DNA of 64,000 nt from positions 62,001 through 126,000 of the forward strand of contig NZ_CAJYEB010000037.1 of the NCBI RefSeq assembly GCF_913773735.1. The letters run 5' to 3'. The notes under the pieces were generated by a model that saw only the letters and a program-made list of their open reading frames with translations, searched no databases and was not told the DNA's origin. The translations under genes and the position numbers were made by a program. This DNA is from an uncultured Massilia sp. Lineage in GTDB: Bacteria; Pseudomonadota; Gammaproteobacteria; Burkholderiales; Burkholderiaceae_D. This document shows positions 1-7,811 of the stretch, in pieces. Each line of letters opens with the position of its first letter. Positions within the stretch are counted from its first letter, which is position 1.

Positions 1-2211
1 CTGCTGGCCGAGCGGCGCGCGCTGGAAGCGCGGCGCGCGCAACTGGCCTCGCTCGACCAGACCTGGCAGGCGCTGGTCGCCAGCCGCGCGCGCCTCGCAG
101 ACCTGGATGCGCAGGCGGCGCAGCAGGACAGGATCCGCGCCGACGCCGCGCGCGACCTGGACGCGGCGCGCGCCGCCGGCGGCGCACTGGACGGCGCTGT
201 CGGCCAGGCCGAGCGCGCCCTGAAGGCGGCCGAACTGGCCTGCGCCGGCGGCGTCGAGAGCCTGCGCGCGCGCCTGGTCGACGGCGAGCCCTGCCCCGTG
301 TGCGGCGGCGCGGACCACCCCTACCGGCACCAGGACGAGCGCCTGCACGCGCTGCTGGAACACCTGTCCGGCGAGCTGGCGGCGCGCCGGCGCGAGCAGC
401 GCGACAACCGCGACGCCCAGGCCGACCTGCGCGCGGCGCACGAGCAGGCCGGCGAGCGCCTTGCCGGCCTGGCGCGCGAACGCGCCGCGCTGGCGCGCAC
501 GCTCGAACAGCTCGACGCCGAGTGGGACGAGAGCCCGCTGACGGCGCAGGCGCCGGCGGGCGACGCGCGCGGGCCCTGGTTCGCGGCCGGCATGGCCGCG
601 CTGCGCGCCGACCTGGACGCGCTCGACGCGCGCGACGGCGACCTGCGCCGCGCCGTGCTGGCGCGCGACGGCGCCCAGCAGGCCTGGGACGCCGCCAACC
701 GCGAACATGCGCGCCTGCTCGACGCGGCCCAGGCCGCCCAGGGCCAGCTGGCGCGCCTGGACACGGAACTGGCCGCGCTGCAGGCGCGCCGCGACGCCTC
801 GCGCCAGGCGCTGGCCGAGGCGCTGGCCGAACTCGACCCGGTGCTGGCCGACGCCGCCGGCGACGGCTGGCAGGATGCCTGGCGCCGCGACCCCGAGGGC
901 TGGCGCCGCGCGCGCGCCCTCGAGGCCGGCGAGTGGAACGAGCGCGCCCGGCGCCATGCCGAGCTGGCCGGCGCCATGGGCGCGCTGGACGCCGAGCATG
1001 CGGCGCTGTCCAGCCGGGCCGAGGGCGCGGCCGCGCGCCTGCGGGCGGCGCGCGCCGAGCACGAACGGGTCGACGCCGACCTCTCGGCGCGGCGCACGCA
1101 GCGCCGCGCCCTGTTCGACGGCCGCCAGGTCGTCGACGTCGAGCAGGCCCTGGGCGCGGCGGTGACGGCCGCGCGCGCTGACGTGCAGGCCGGACTGGCC
1201 GCCAGCCAGGCCGCGGCCCAGTTGGAAACCCGGGTGCGCGCGGCCCAGGCCCAGGCCGCCGGCCGCATCGCCGACCTGCAGGCGGAACTGGCGCGCGCCG
1301 GCGAGCGCCTGGCCGGCTGGCTGCAGGACTTCGACGGCGCCGACCCTGGCCTGGAACCGGTCGCCGACGAGGCCCACCTGGGCCGCCTGCTGCAGGTCGG
1401 CAGCGCCTGGATCGCCCAGGAACGCGCCGCCCTGCTGGAACTGGACGCCGGCGCGCGCCAGGCCGGCGCCGTGCTGGCCGAACGGCGCGCGCAGCGCAAG
1501 CAGCACGAGGACTCCCCGCCGGACGACCCCCCGGCGCAGGACCAGGAAGCGGTCGCGGCGGCGCTGGATGCCGTCCGGGCCGAGCGCGCGCGGGCGCACG
1601 AGACGGCCGCCGCGCTGGCGGTGCGCCTGCGCGAGGACGACGTCCGGCGCGAGCGCGCCAGCGCGCTGGCGTCCGAACTGGCGCGGCAGCGCGCCGTCGA
1701 GGACCGCTGGGCCAGGCTGGCGGAGCTGATCGGCTCCGCCGACGGCAAGAAGTTCCGCAACTACGCCCAGCAATTCACGCTCGACGTGCTGCTCGGCTAT
1801 GCCAACACGCACCTGGCGCACCTGGCGTGGCGCTACCGCCTGGAGCGCGTCGTCAGCCAGGCCGGCCCGTCGCTGGCGCTGATGGTGCGCGACCAGGACA
1901 TGGGCGGCGAGGTGCGCTCGGTGAATTCCCTGTCCGGCGGCGAGAGCTTCCTGGTCTCGCTGGCGCTGGCGCTGGGACTGGCCTCGCTGTCGTCGAACCG
2001 GGTCAAGGTCGAGTCGCTGTTCATCGACGAGGGCTTCGGCAGCCTGGACAGCGAAACGCTGGGCGTGGCCATGGATGCGCTGGACGCCCTGCAATCGCTG
2101 GGGCGCAAGGTGGGCGTGATCTCGCACGTGCAGGAGATGACGGAACGGATCGCGACCAAGGTGCTGGTACGGCCGGCCGGCGGGGGCAGCAGCGCAGTGA
2201 CGGTGCAATGA
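1..2211 (+). CDS. sbcC: Exonuclease subunit SbcC, C-terminal part (5' truncated by window edge)
   Basis: The frame is open from base 1, so the gene begins before the window; 736 residues are visible. SbcC is the Rad50-like ATPase partner of the SbcD nuclease, which cleaves hairpins and protein-blocked DNA ends. A zinc-hook motif CPVCGG is seen near nt 292-309, with long Ala/Arg/Glu-rich coiled-coil sequence on both sides. The C-terminal ATPase half has the ABC signature SLSGGESFLVS near nt 1927-1960 and a Walker B with catalytic Glu, LFIDEGFGSLDS, near nt 2020-2055. The N-terminal Walker A lies outside the window. sbcD would be expected just upstream. Identification is firm. Confidence 0.93.
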   Translation: MLAERRALEARRAQLASLDQTWQALVASRARLADLDAQAAQQDRIRADAARDLDAARAAGGALDGAVGQAERALKAAELACAGGVESLRARLVDGEPCPVCGGADHPYRHQDERLHALLEHLSGELAARRREQRDNRDAQADLRAAHEQAGERLAGLARERAALARTLEQLDAEWDESPLTAQAPAGDARGPWFAAGMAALRADLDALDARDGDLRRAVLARDGAQQAWDAANREHARLLDAAQAAQGQLARLDTELAALQARRDASRQALAEALAELDPVLADAAGDGWQDAWRRDPEGWRRARALEAGEWNERARRHAELAGAMGALDAEHAALSSRAEGAAARLRAARAEHERVDADLSARRTQRRALFDGRQVVDVEQALGAAVTAARADVQAGLAASQAAAQLETRVRAAQAQAAGRIADLQAELARAGERLAGWLQDFDGADPGLEPVADEAHLGRLLQVGSAWIAQERAALLELDAGARQAGAVLAERRAQRKQHEDSPPDDPPAQDQEAVAAALDAVRAERARAHETAAALAVRLREDDVRRERASALASELARQRAVEDRWARLAELIGSADGKKFRNYAQQFTLDVLLGYANTHLAHLAWRYRLERVVSQAGPSLALMVRDQDMGGEVRSVNSLSGGESFLVSLALALGLASLSSNRVKVESLFIDEGFGSLDSETLGVAMDALDALQSLGRKVGVISHVQEMTERIATKVLVRPAGGGSSAVTVQ

Positions 2212-2271
2212 GCGGGGCGATCAGCGAGGCGACGAGTCAGGCAATGAGCGGTGCTACAATGCGCCCCTTCC

Positions 2272-2302
2272 CGTCGCCCCGGCGCAGGCCGGGGTCAAAT
2301 TT
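2272..2302. repeat. Dispersed GC palindrome, family A (half copy)
   Basis: This copy reads CGTCGCCCCGGCGCAGGCCG and continues GGG. The same core occurs near 22.6, 30.8, 47.1 and 56.9 kb, always between genes. Here only the left arm is clear, followed by an unrelated GC-rich stretch. It sits between sbcC and the next gene. Confidence 0.7.
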
Positions 2303-2373
2303 CCTGTGCGCAATCGTGCAGGCCGGCCCCGGCCGGCGCCCGCGCGACGCTTGACCCTTTCACACGATCGACC

Positions 2374-2586
2374 ATGTCCAAACCCGCCCGCATCCTGACC
2401 TTCAAGTGCGCCAAGTGCGCCAAGCCCGTCAAGGTATTCCTGCAACAGGTTTCCGCCTGCTCGCACATCACGCCCTACCAGGGCATCTGCGGCTGCGGCG
2501 AGATCAGGCGCCATGCCACCGGCAACGCGGAGACCGTGAAAGCCTTCGTCGAAACGGGCGCCACCCACTCGCACCACCACCATTGA
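2374..2586 (+). CDS. Small Cys/His-rich protein, possible metal binder (unknown function)
   Basis: This 70-residue protein starts MSKPARILTFKCAKCAK. It has a CxxC pair at the N-terminus, a central CGCGE, several other Cys and His, and ends HSHHHH, a natural histidine tail. The pattern suggests zinc or nickel binding, but no family was recognised. The ATG at 2374 was preferred over an upstream start at 2251, because the upstream sequence is a dispersed repeat. It lies 8 bp before the methyltransferase gene on the same strand, so the two are probably co-transcribed. It could be an RNA-binding zinc ribbon; function remains open. Confidence 0.7.
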   Translation: MSKPARILTFKCAKCAKPVKVFLQQVSACSHITPYQGICGCGEIRRHATGNAETVKAFVETGATHSHHHH

Positions 2587-2594
2587 GCGCCGCG

Positions 2595-3761
2595 ATGACC
2601 ACGGCCGACGGCGCGGCGCGCATCCACTGGGTCGAGCACGGCGAGCAGCGCTCGGCGCTGTGGCGCTCGGAAAGCGGCTGGCCGGCCCCGAAGAAGGTCG
2701 TGCCGGCCGACGACACCATGAACGCCGACACGGCCTACCGGCTGGCGCTGGACGGCACCGCCCTGCTGTGGCGCGGCGACTTCCAGAACGCGCGCCAGCT
2801 GGTGCAGGCGCTGGCGCGCCGCATCGACCACAAGGGCGAGCGCGCGAAGCGCTCCGCCAAGGCCAGGGCCGGCAAGCCGGCGCCGACGCCCACCGAGCAG
2901 TTCCACCGCCACCGCTTGGCCCAGCTGCAGCGGGCGCGCACGCTGGCGATGCTCCTGATCCCGTTCGATGCCGGCCATGCGATCCCGCTGCGCCGCGCGC
3001 CCGACGTGCGCGAGGCCTGCACCGAAGCCTGGGGGCCCGCGGACGCGCCGCACGTGGCGTCGCTGCGCGAACTGCTGGGCGCGATCGGCGCCCACGAGTG
3101 GCGCCGCAAGGGCGTGTTCGTGCCCGCGCTGGACGAGCGCATCCACCCCTGGTACGGCGTGTTCTCGCCGGTGCGCGGCGAATACCTGGAACTGGTCGCG
3201 CAGGCGCCGCTGCCGCCCGGCGCCACCAGCGCCTTCGACGTCGGCGCCGGCACCGGCGTGCTGTCGGCCATCCTGGCGCGGCGCGGGGTGCGGCGCGTGG
3301 TCGCCACCGACCTGGACGCGCGCGCGCTCGGCTGCGCGCGTGCCAACATCGAACGCCTGGGCCTGGCCGGCCAGGTCGAGGTGGTGCGCGCCGACCTGTT
3401 CCCGCAGGACCGCGCCGCCCTGGTCGTGTGCAATCCGCCGTGGCTGCCCGGCAAGCCCAGCTCGGCCATCGAACATGCGGTCTACGATCCGGACAGCCGC
3501 ATGCTCAAGGGTTTCCTGGCCGGCCTGAAGGACCACCTGCTGGAGGACGGCGAAGGCTGGCTGATCGTGTCCGACCTGGCCGAGCACCTGGGCCTGCGCA
3601 CGCGCGCGCAGCTGCTCGACTGGATCGCCGCGGCGGGCCTGGCCGTGGCCGGGCGCCACGACATCCGCCCGACCCATCCGAAGGCCAGCGACCCGGACGA
3701 TCCGCTGGCCGCGGCGCGCATGCGCGAAGTCACCTCGCTGTGGCGCCTGCGCGCGGCCTGA
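2595..3761 (+). CDS. Class I SAM-dependent methyltransferase (PrmC/RlmF-like fold)
   Basis: A 388-residue protein. SAM-binding motif I is FDVGAGTG at about residues 214-221, an acidic ATDLD follows at about 237-241, and the catalytic-type NPPW motif is at about 280-283. NPPY/NPPW is characteristic of enzymes that methylate amide or exocyclic amino nitrogens, such as PrmC, RlmF/RlmG and N6-adenine enzymes. The N-terminal ~200 residues are a separate, unrecognised region. The exact substrate (rRNA, protein or small molecule) cannot be read from the sequence. It closely follows the small Cys/His protein gene. Confidence 0.8.
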   Translation: MTTADGAARIHWVEHGEQRSALWRSESGWPAPKKVVPADDTMNADTAYRLALDGTALLWRGDFQNARQLVQALARRIDHKGERAKRSAKARAGKPAPTPTEQFHRHRLAQLQRARTLAMLLIPFDAGHAIPLRRAPDVREACTEAWGPADAPHVASLRELLGAIGAHEWRRKGVFVPALDERIHPWYGVFSPVRGEYLELVAQAPLPPGATSAFDVGAGTGVLSAILARRGVRRVVATDLDARALGCARANIERLGLAGQVEVVRADLFPQDRAALVVCNPPWLPGKPSSAIEHAVYDPDSRMLKGFLAGLKDHLLEDGEGWLIVSDLAEHLGLRTRAQLLDWIAAAGLAVAGRHDIRPTHPKASDPDDPLAAARMREVTSLWRLRAA

Positions 3762-3782
3762 CGGCGCGTTCGGCAAGCCGAT

Positions 3783-3811
3783 TTGCGTTCGCGGCCCGAT
3801 CGCGATACAAT
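3783..3811 (+). promoter_or_regulatory. Sigma-70 type promoter of the initiator tRNA gene
   Basis: A -35 box TTGCGT at 3783-3788 and a -10 box TACAAT at 3806-3811 are separated by exactly 17 bp. The -10 box ends 12 bp before the tRNA 5' end. Confidence 0.75.
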
Positions 3812-3823
3812 AGCGTTCTCAGA

Positions 3824-3900
3824 CGCGGGGTGGAGCAGTCTGGCAGCTCGTCGGGCTCATAACCCGAAGGTCACAGGTTCAAATCCTGTCCCCGCAACCA
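3824..3900 (+). tRNA. tRNA-fMet (CAT), initiator
   Basis: A complete 77-nt cloverleaf with encoded CCA. The anticodon loop is CTCATAA. Position 1 (C) cannot pair with position 72 (A), and three consecutive G:C pairs (GGG/CCC) close the anticodon stem; both are hallmarks of bacterial initiator tRNA. It has its own promoter and is followed by a terminator. Confidence 0.95.
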
Positions 3901-3912
3901 AATTCGCATGAC

Positions 3913-3946
3913 AAAAGCCCGACTCTCGTAGCCGGGCTTTTGTTTT
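3913..3946 (+). terminator. Rho-independent terminator of tRNA-fMet
   Basis: The stem AAAAGCCCG (3913-3921) pairs with CGGGCTTTT (3933-3941) and is followed by further T residues. It starts 13 bp after the tRNA. Confidence 0.85.
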
Positions 3947-3964
3947 CTGGGCCGTGGCAAGCGC

Positions 3965-4201
3965 ATGAGAGACAAGAAAGACAACGCGACGATCGATTTG
4001 CCGGGCTTCGAGTCCGGACCCGATACCGATGCCAGTGTCGTTGTCCCGGAACCGAAGCGCAGCGGCCCGCGCCCGCGCCGCATGGCGCTCAGGCAGGAAC
4101 AGCTGGCCCTGCTGGAAGATACCGATGCGACCGGCCTGCCGGTCTGGAAGCGCGATCCGGATCTCGACCTGACCGGCCTGCCGGTCTGGAAACCGGATTA
4201 A
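3965..4201 (+). CDS. Small hypothetical protein with duplicated TGLPVWK motif
   Basis: A 78-residue, acidic-to-basic, hydrophilic protein with no signal peptide or membrane segment. The C-terminus carries two copies of TGLPVWK followed by a charged, Asp-containing stretch; the duplication is also visible in the DNA (ACCGGCCTGCCGGTCTGGA twice, near 4131 and 4172). No convincing ribosome site is visible, and it lies only 65 bp after the tRNA. Overlapping frames are Arg-rich shadows, while this one has a balanced composition, so it is the most plausible coding frame. Function unknown. Confidence 0.5.
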   Translation: MRDKKDNATIDLPGFESGPDTDASVVVPEPKRSGPRPRRMALRQEQLALLEDTDATGLPVWKRDPDLDLTGLPVWKPD

Positions 4202-4308
4202 GATAACGAGCAAGACCAGCGCATCCTGCATTGTCGTCATACCGTATCATTCGTTGCGCTGCCTGCGGGCGGCGTTTTTTTCGTGCCCACGCCTTACGCC
4301 GCCATCCC

Positions 4309-5718
4309 ATGTCCGATACCTCCTTCGCCTCGCTGCAACTGGCAGCCCCCTTCCTCGCCAACCTCGACCAGCTCGGCTACAAGGAGATGACGCCGGTGCA
4401 GGCCGCCACGCTCCCCGTCGTGTTGCAGGGGCGCGACCTGATCGCCCAGGCCAAGACCGGCAGCGGCAAGACCGCCGCCTTCGGCATCGGCATGCTGCTG
4501 CGCCTGAACCCGGCGCTGTTCGCCGTGCAGGGCATGGTGCTGTGCCCGACGCGCGAGCTGGCCGACCAGGTCGCGGGCGAACTGCGCCGCCTGGCGCGCG
4601 GCATCGGCAACGTCAAGATCGTCACGCTCACGGGCGGCATCCCGATGCGCCCGCAGATCGCCTCGCTGGAATTCGGCGCCCACATCGTGGTCGGCACGCC
4701 GGGCCGCGTGCAGGACCACCTGTCGAAGAAGACGCTCGACCTGGCGCGCCTGCGCACCCTGGTGCTGGACGAGGCCGACCGCATGACCGACATGGGCTTC
4801 TACGACGAGATCGCGGCCATCGTGCGCGAATGCCCGAAGCACCGCCAGACGCTGCTGTTCTCGGCCACCTACCCGGACGACATCCGCCAGGCCACCGAAC
4901 GCTTCCTGGCCGACCCGGAAGAAGTCGCCGTCGAGACCCGCCACGCGCAGAACCAGATCGACCAGCAGTTCTACGAGATCGGCTTCGACGGCCGCGACGC
5001 CGCGGTGGCGCGCGTGCTGCGCCACTACCAGCCGACCTCGGCGATCGCCTTCTGCAACACCAAGGCGCGCTGCCGCGAACTGGCCGAGACGCTGCGCGCC
5101 GCCGGCTTCACGGCGCGCGCGCTGTACGGCGAGATGGAGCAGCGCGACCGCGACGAGACGCTGGTCATGTTCGCCAACCGCAGCTGCACGGTGCTGGTCG
5201 CGACCGACGTGGCCGCGCGCGGCATCGACATCGCCGGGCTGGAACTGGTCGTCAACGTCGACGTGTCGAAGGATCCGGAAGTCCACGTGCACCGCGTGGG
5301 CCGCACCGGCCGCGCGGGCGAGACCGGCCTGGCCGTCACGCTGGCCGCCCCCAACGAGAAGCGCTTCGTGCGCCTGATCGAGGAGATGCAGGGCATCGAG
5401 GCCGAGTGGTACGACCTCGCCTCGCTGGACGACGGCGACGGCGCCGCCGACCCGGCCCCGATGGTGACCCTGTGCATCGCCGGCGGCAAGAAGGACAAGC
5501 TGCGTCCGGGCGACCTGCTGGGCGCGCTGACCGGCGACGCCGGCCTCGTCAAGGAACAGGTCGGCAAGATCAATATTTTCGAGTTCAACGCCTACGTGGC
5601 GCTGGACCGCCGCGTGGCCCAGGATGCCTTCGACCGCCTGAACGGCGGCAATCCGCTGGGCGTCGACTTCGGCACGATCAAGGGCCGCAACTTCAAGATG
5701 CGGTTCATCGACGCATGA
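4309..5718 (+). CDS. dbpA: ATP-dependent RNA helicase DbpA (DEAD box)
   Basis: A 469-residue DEAD-box helicase. It shows the Walker A AKTGSGKT (48-55), DEAD (153-156), SAT (184-186) and HRVGRTGR motifs. A C-terminal domain of about 75 residues, rich in Lys/Gly and ending FKMRFID, matches the DbpA RNA-binding domain that docks on hairpin 92 of 23S rRNA. DbpA acts in late 50S ribosome assembly. The ATG at 4309 gives the usual family length and the MSDTSFASL start; an in-frame extension to 4231 was rejected. Confidence 0.92.
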   Translation: MSDTSFASLQLAAPFLANLDQLGYKEMTPVQAATLPVVLQGRDLIAQAKTGSGKTAAFGIGMLLRLNPALFAVQGMVLCPTRELADQVAGELRRLARGIGNVKIVTLTGGIPMRPQIASLEFGAHIVVGTPGRVQDHLSKKTLDLARLRTLVLDEADRMTDMGFYDEIAAIVRECPKHRQTLLFSATYPDDIRQATERFLADPEEVAVETRHAQNQIDQQFYEIGFDGRDAAVARVLRHYQPTSAIAFCNTKARCRELAETLRAAGFTARALYGEMEQRDRDETLVMFANRSCTVLVATDVAARGIDIAGLELVVNVDVSKDPEVHVHRVGRTGRAGETGLAVTLAAPNEKRFVRLIEEMQGIEAEWYDLASLDDGDGAADPAPMVTLCIAGGKKDKLRPGDLLGALTGDAGLVKEQVGKINIFEFNAYVALDRRVAQDAFDRLNGGNPLGVDFGTIKGRNFKMRFIDA

Positions 5719-5719
5719 T

Positions 5720-5750
5720 CGCAGGGCGGGCCCGGGGTGCCCGCCCTGCG
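5720..5750. terminator. Perfect GC hairpin right after dbpA
   Basis: CGCAGGGCGGGC (5720-5731) and GCCCGCCCTGCG (5739-5750) form a perfect 12-bp stem with a 7-nt loop, starting 2 nt after the dbpA stop codon. No T tract follows, so it may protect the 3' end or work with Rho rather than terminate by itself. Confidence 0.6.
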
Positions 5751-5860
5751 GACGAGTCCGTGGCACCGGTCGACGACGCCCCAGGGGGCGCGCACGGTTG
5801 AGTTGGCGGCAAACGCCAAGGCGCCAAATCTGGCATGATCTGACCAGGAGCCTTGCCGAA

Positions 5861-7150
5861 ATGACCACGCAATCAACCATCGGACCGCCGCACCAGCACC
5901 TCGAAGGCCGCACGGTACGCGACATCGTCGAGTACAGTCCCGACCAGGTCGACGAACCCTGGTGCCGCCGCATCTTCCGCCAGGTACTGCAGTCGCTCGA
6001 ACTGCAGTACGCCATGCGCATGCCGCACCGGCCCATCACGCCCGACACCATCGTCTTCCACGAGAACGGCGAGCCGCTGCTCGTCCCGACGCCGGGCGCC
6101 GCCGCCGAAGGCGACGAAGCCGGCGACCTGAACGCGCTGGCGCGCGTCGTGCACTACGCCGTCACGCGCGAACTGGCGCCCGCCGGGCCGCTGCGCGGGC
6201 GCGCGCCCGGCTACAGCGAGGCCCTGGTGACGGCCGTCGACCGCTGCATGGCGCCCGCCCCGGCCGAGCGCCCGCAGACCGTCGAGGCGCTGCGCAACCT
6301 GCTCGGCATCGTGCCGCTGGGGCCGCCGGTCACGCCGGCGCCGGCCATCGGCGCCGACGCCGCCATACGGCCTGCGCCACACGCTGCACCGCATGCCGCC
6401 GCTTCAGGCACCACTTCCGGCGCCGCCGCAGGCGCCGCTTCCACCGCGCCGTCATCCACCGCTTTCACCGCAGCCGCCCCCATGGACGCGCCAGCGGCCG
6501 TGCCGTCCCAGCCCTCGTCGGCCGCGGCGGCAGCCATGGACGCGGCCGTCCTCGCCCGCGCCCTTGCCCCGGCTTCCGGCCGCGGCCGGCGCTGGCGCGG
6601 CCTCGCGCGCTGGCAGCGCTGGGCCGTGGCGGGCGGCGCCGGCGCCGTGCTGCTGGCGCTGGCCCTGGCCGTGTTCGCCGAGCTGCGCGACGCCAGCTCC
6701 TTCGACCGCATCGTGCTGACGCTGCCGCAGGCCGGCGAAGCCCACGGGCCGGCCGCGCCGCCGGGCGACGTCCCCGCGCCGGCCGGCGCCGCCGCGGCCG
6801 GGTCCCCGCAGCCGGCGAATCCAGCCGGGTATTCAGCCGGGTATCCGGCCGAGCATCCCGTCGAAAATCCGGCGGCGAACGCGGGGACGCATCCCGCCGC
6901 GCCCGCCCGCGCGGCGGCCGCCCCGGCCGCGGACGGCAACGCCTACAAGTTGCTGATCCAGCCCTGGGGCGTCGTCTACGTGGACGGCGTCGACCGCGGC
7001 GTCAGCCCGCCCGTCAAGCGCCTCGTGCTCGCGCCGGGCAGGCACACGGTGCGCATCGCCAATCCGAACTTCCACGACCGCGTGCTGGAGATCGATACCG
7101 CCGCCGGCGGCGACAGCATCGCCGTCGACTTCAACGAGGCCGCGCCATGA
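5861..7150 (+). CDS. Membrane protein with degenerate kinase-like C-lobe and PEGA domain
   Basis: A 429-residue protein. Residues ~20-150 resemble the C-lobe of a Ser/Thr kinase: PHRPITPDTIVF sits where the HRDxxPxN loop would be, and MAPAPAERPQTVEAL matches the end of helix I. There is no N-lobe, no ATP-binding lysine, no catalytic Asp and no DFG, so it cannot be an ordinary active kinase. A Pro/Ala-rich linker (~150-245) follows, then one membrane helix (~254-274), and an extracytoplasmic PEGA domain (~360-415) with VYVDGVDRG and PGRHTVRI. AGGAG at 5846-5850 supports the ATG at 5861. A lipoprotein gene follows, suggesting a joint envelope role. Confidence 0.75.
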   Translation: MTTQSTIGPPHQHLEGRTVRDIVEYSPDQVDEPWCRRIFRQVLQSLELQYAMRMPHRPITPDTIVFHENGEPLLVPTPGAAAEGDEAGDLNALARVVHYAVTRELAPAGPLRGRAPGYSEALVTAVDRCMAPAPAERPQTVEALRNLLGIVPLGPPVTPAPAIGADAAIRPAPHAAPHAAASGTTSGAAAGAASTAPSSTAFTAAAPMDAPAAVPSQPSSAAAAAMDAAVLARALAPASGRGRRWRGLARWQRWAVAGGAGAVLLALALAVFAELRDASSFDRIVLTLPQAGEAHGPAAPPGDVPAPAGAAAAGSPQPANPAGYSAGYPAEHPVENPAANAGTHPAAPARAAAAPAADGNAYKLLIQPWGVVYVDGVDRGVSPPVKRLVLAPGRHTVRIANPNFHDRVLEIDTAAGGDSIAVDFNEAAP

Positions 7151-7187
7151 CGTCCGCCGGCCGGCCTCCCAACCGCCACGCAGCCCG

Positions 7188-7682
7188 ATGATCATCCAGC
7201 GCACCGCCCTGCCGTCCCTCCTCGCCGTCGCCGTCCTGCTGGGCGGCTGCGCCGAGTTCCCCATCTTCGACAAGAAACCGGCCCGCAACGCCGCGCACCC
7301 GAAGGCCGCCGTGGCCGAACGCGACGCGACGGCGCGCGAACCGGCCGCGCGCCCGAAGGAGCGCCCGCACGAGCGGGACGACGCCCCCAGGGAGTCCACG
7401 GGCCTGCAGGAAGGCATCAGGCTGTACGACGACGGCGACTATGCCGGCGCGATCCGGCGCCTGGCCGCGCGCGACGTCAACAACGGCCCGCTGGCGACGC
7501 GGCTGGCGGCGCTGAAGTACACGGCCTTCAGCTATTGCGTGACGTCGCGTCCGGCGCAGTGCCGCCAGGCCTTCGATAAGGCGCTGCGCCTCGACCCCGA
7601 CTTCGACCTGGCGCCCGGCGAGCACGGCCATCCGCTCTGGGGGCCGGTATTCACCCGGGCCAAGCAGGCGGCCGGACGCTGA
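7188..7682 (+). CDS. TPR-like outer-membrane lipoprotein
   Basis: A 164-residue protein with a type II signal peptide. The lipobox LLGGC places the lipidated Cys at residue 21, and Ala at +2 predicts outer-membrane sorting. The middle is charged and probably disordered. Residues ~85-160 hold TPR-like helices (GIRLYDDGDYAGAIRRL, then AFDKALRLDPDFDLAPGE). It lies 37 bp after the kinase-like/PEGA gene. The combination resembles TssQ-type lipoproteins annotated near type VI secretion genes in related bacteria, but no T6SS gene is in this window, so that label is only a suggestion. Confidence 0.75.
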   Translation: MIIQRTALPSLLAVAVLLGGCAEFPIFDKKPARNAAHPKAAVAERDATAREPAARPKERPHERDDAPRESTGLQEGIRLYDDGDYAGAIRRLAARDVNNGPLATRLAALKYTAFSYCVTSRPAQCRQAFDKALRLDPDFDLAPGEHGHPLWGPVFTRAKQAAGR

Positions 7683-7811
7683 GGCTGGCGCGGGCTTGCG
7701 TGCGCATGCGAACAGACGGCGCCGGCCGGCGCCGCGCACCATCGCGGCCATGATCCCAGCACATCTCTCCGCGCCGCCGGCGCCGCCGCCACCGTTCGCC
7801 GGAGCCACGGC

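Noticed and set aside
1..2211. Alternative frames inside sbcC
   Set aside because: They are long only because of high GC; the chosen frame has the zinc hook, signature and Walker B.
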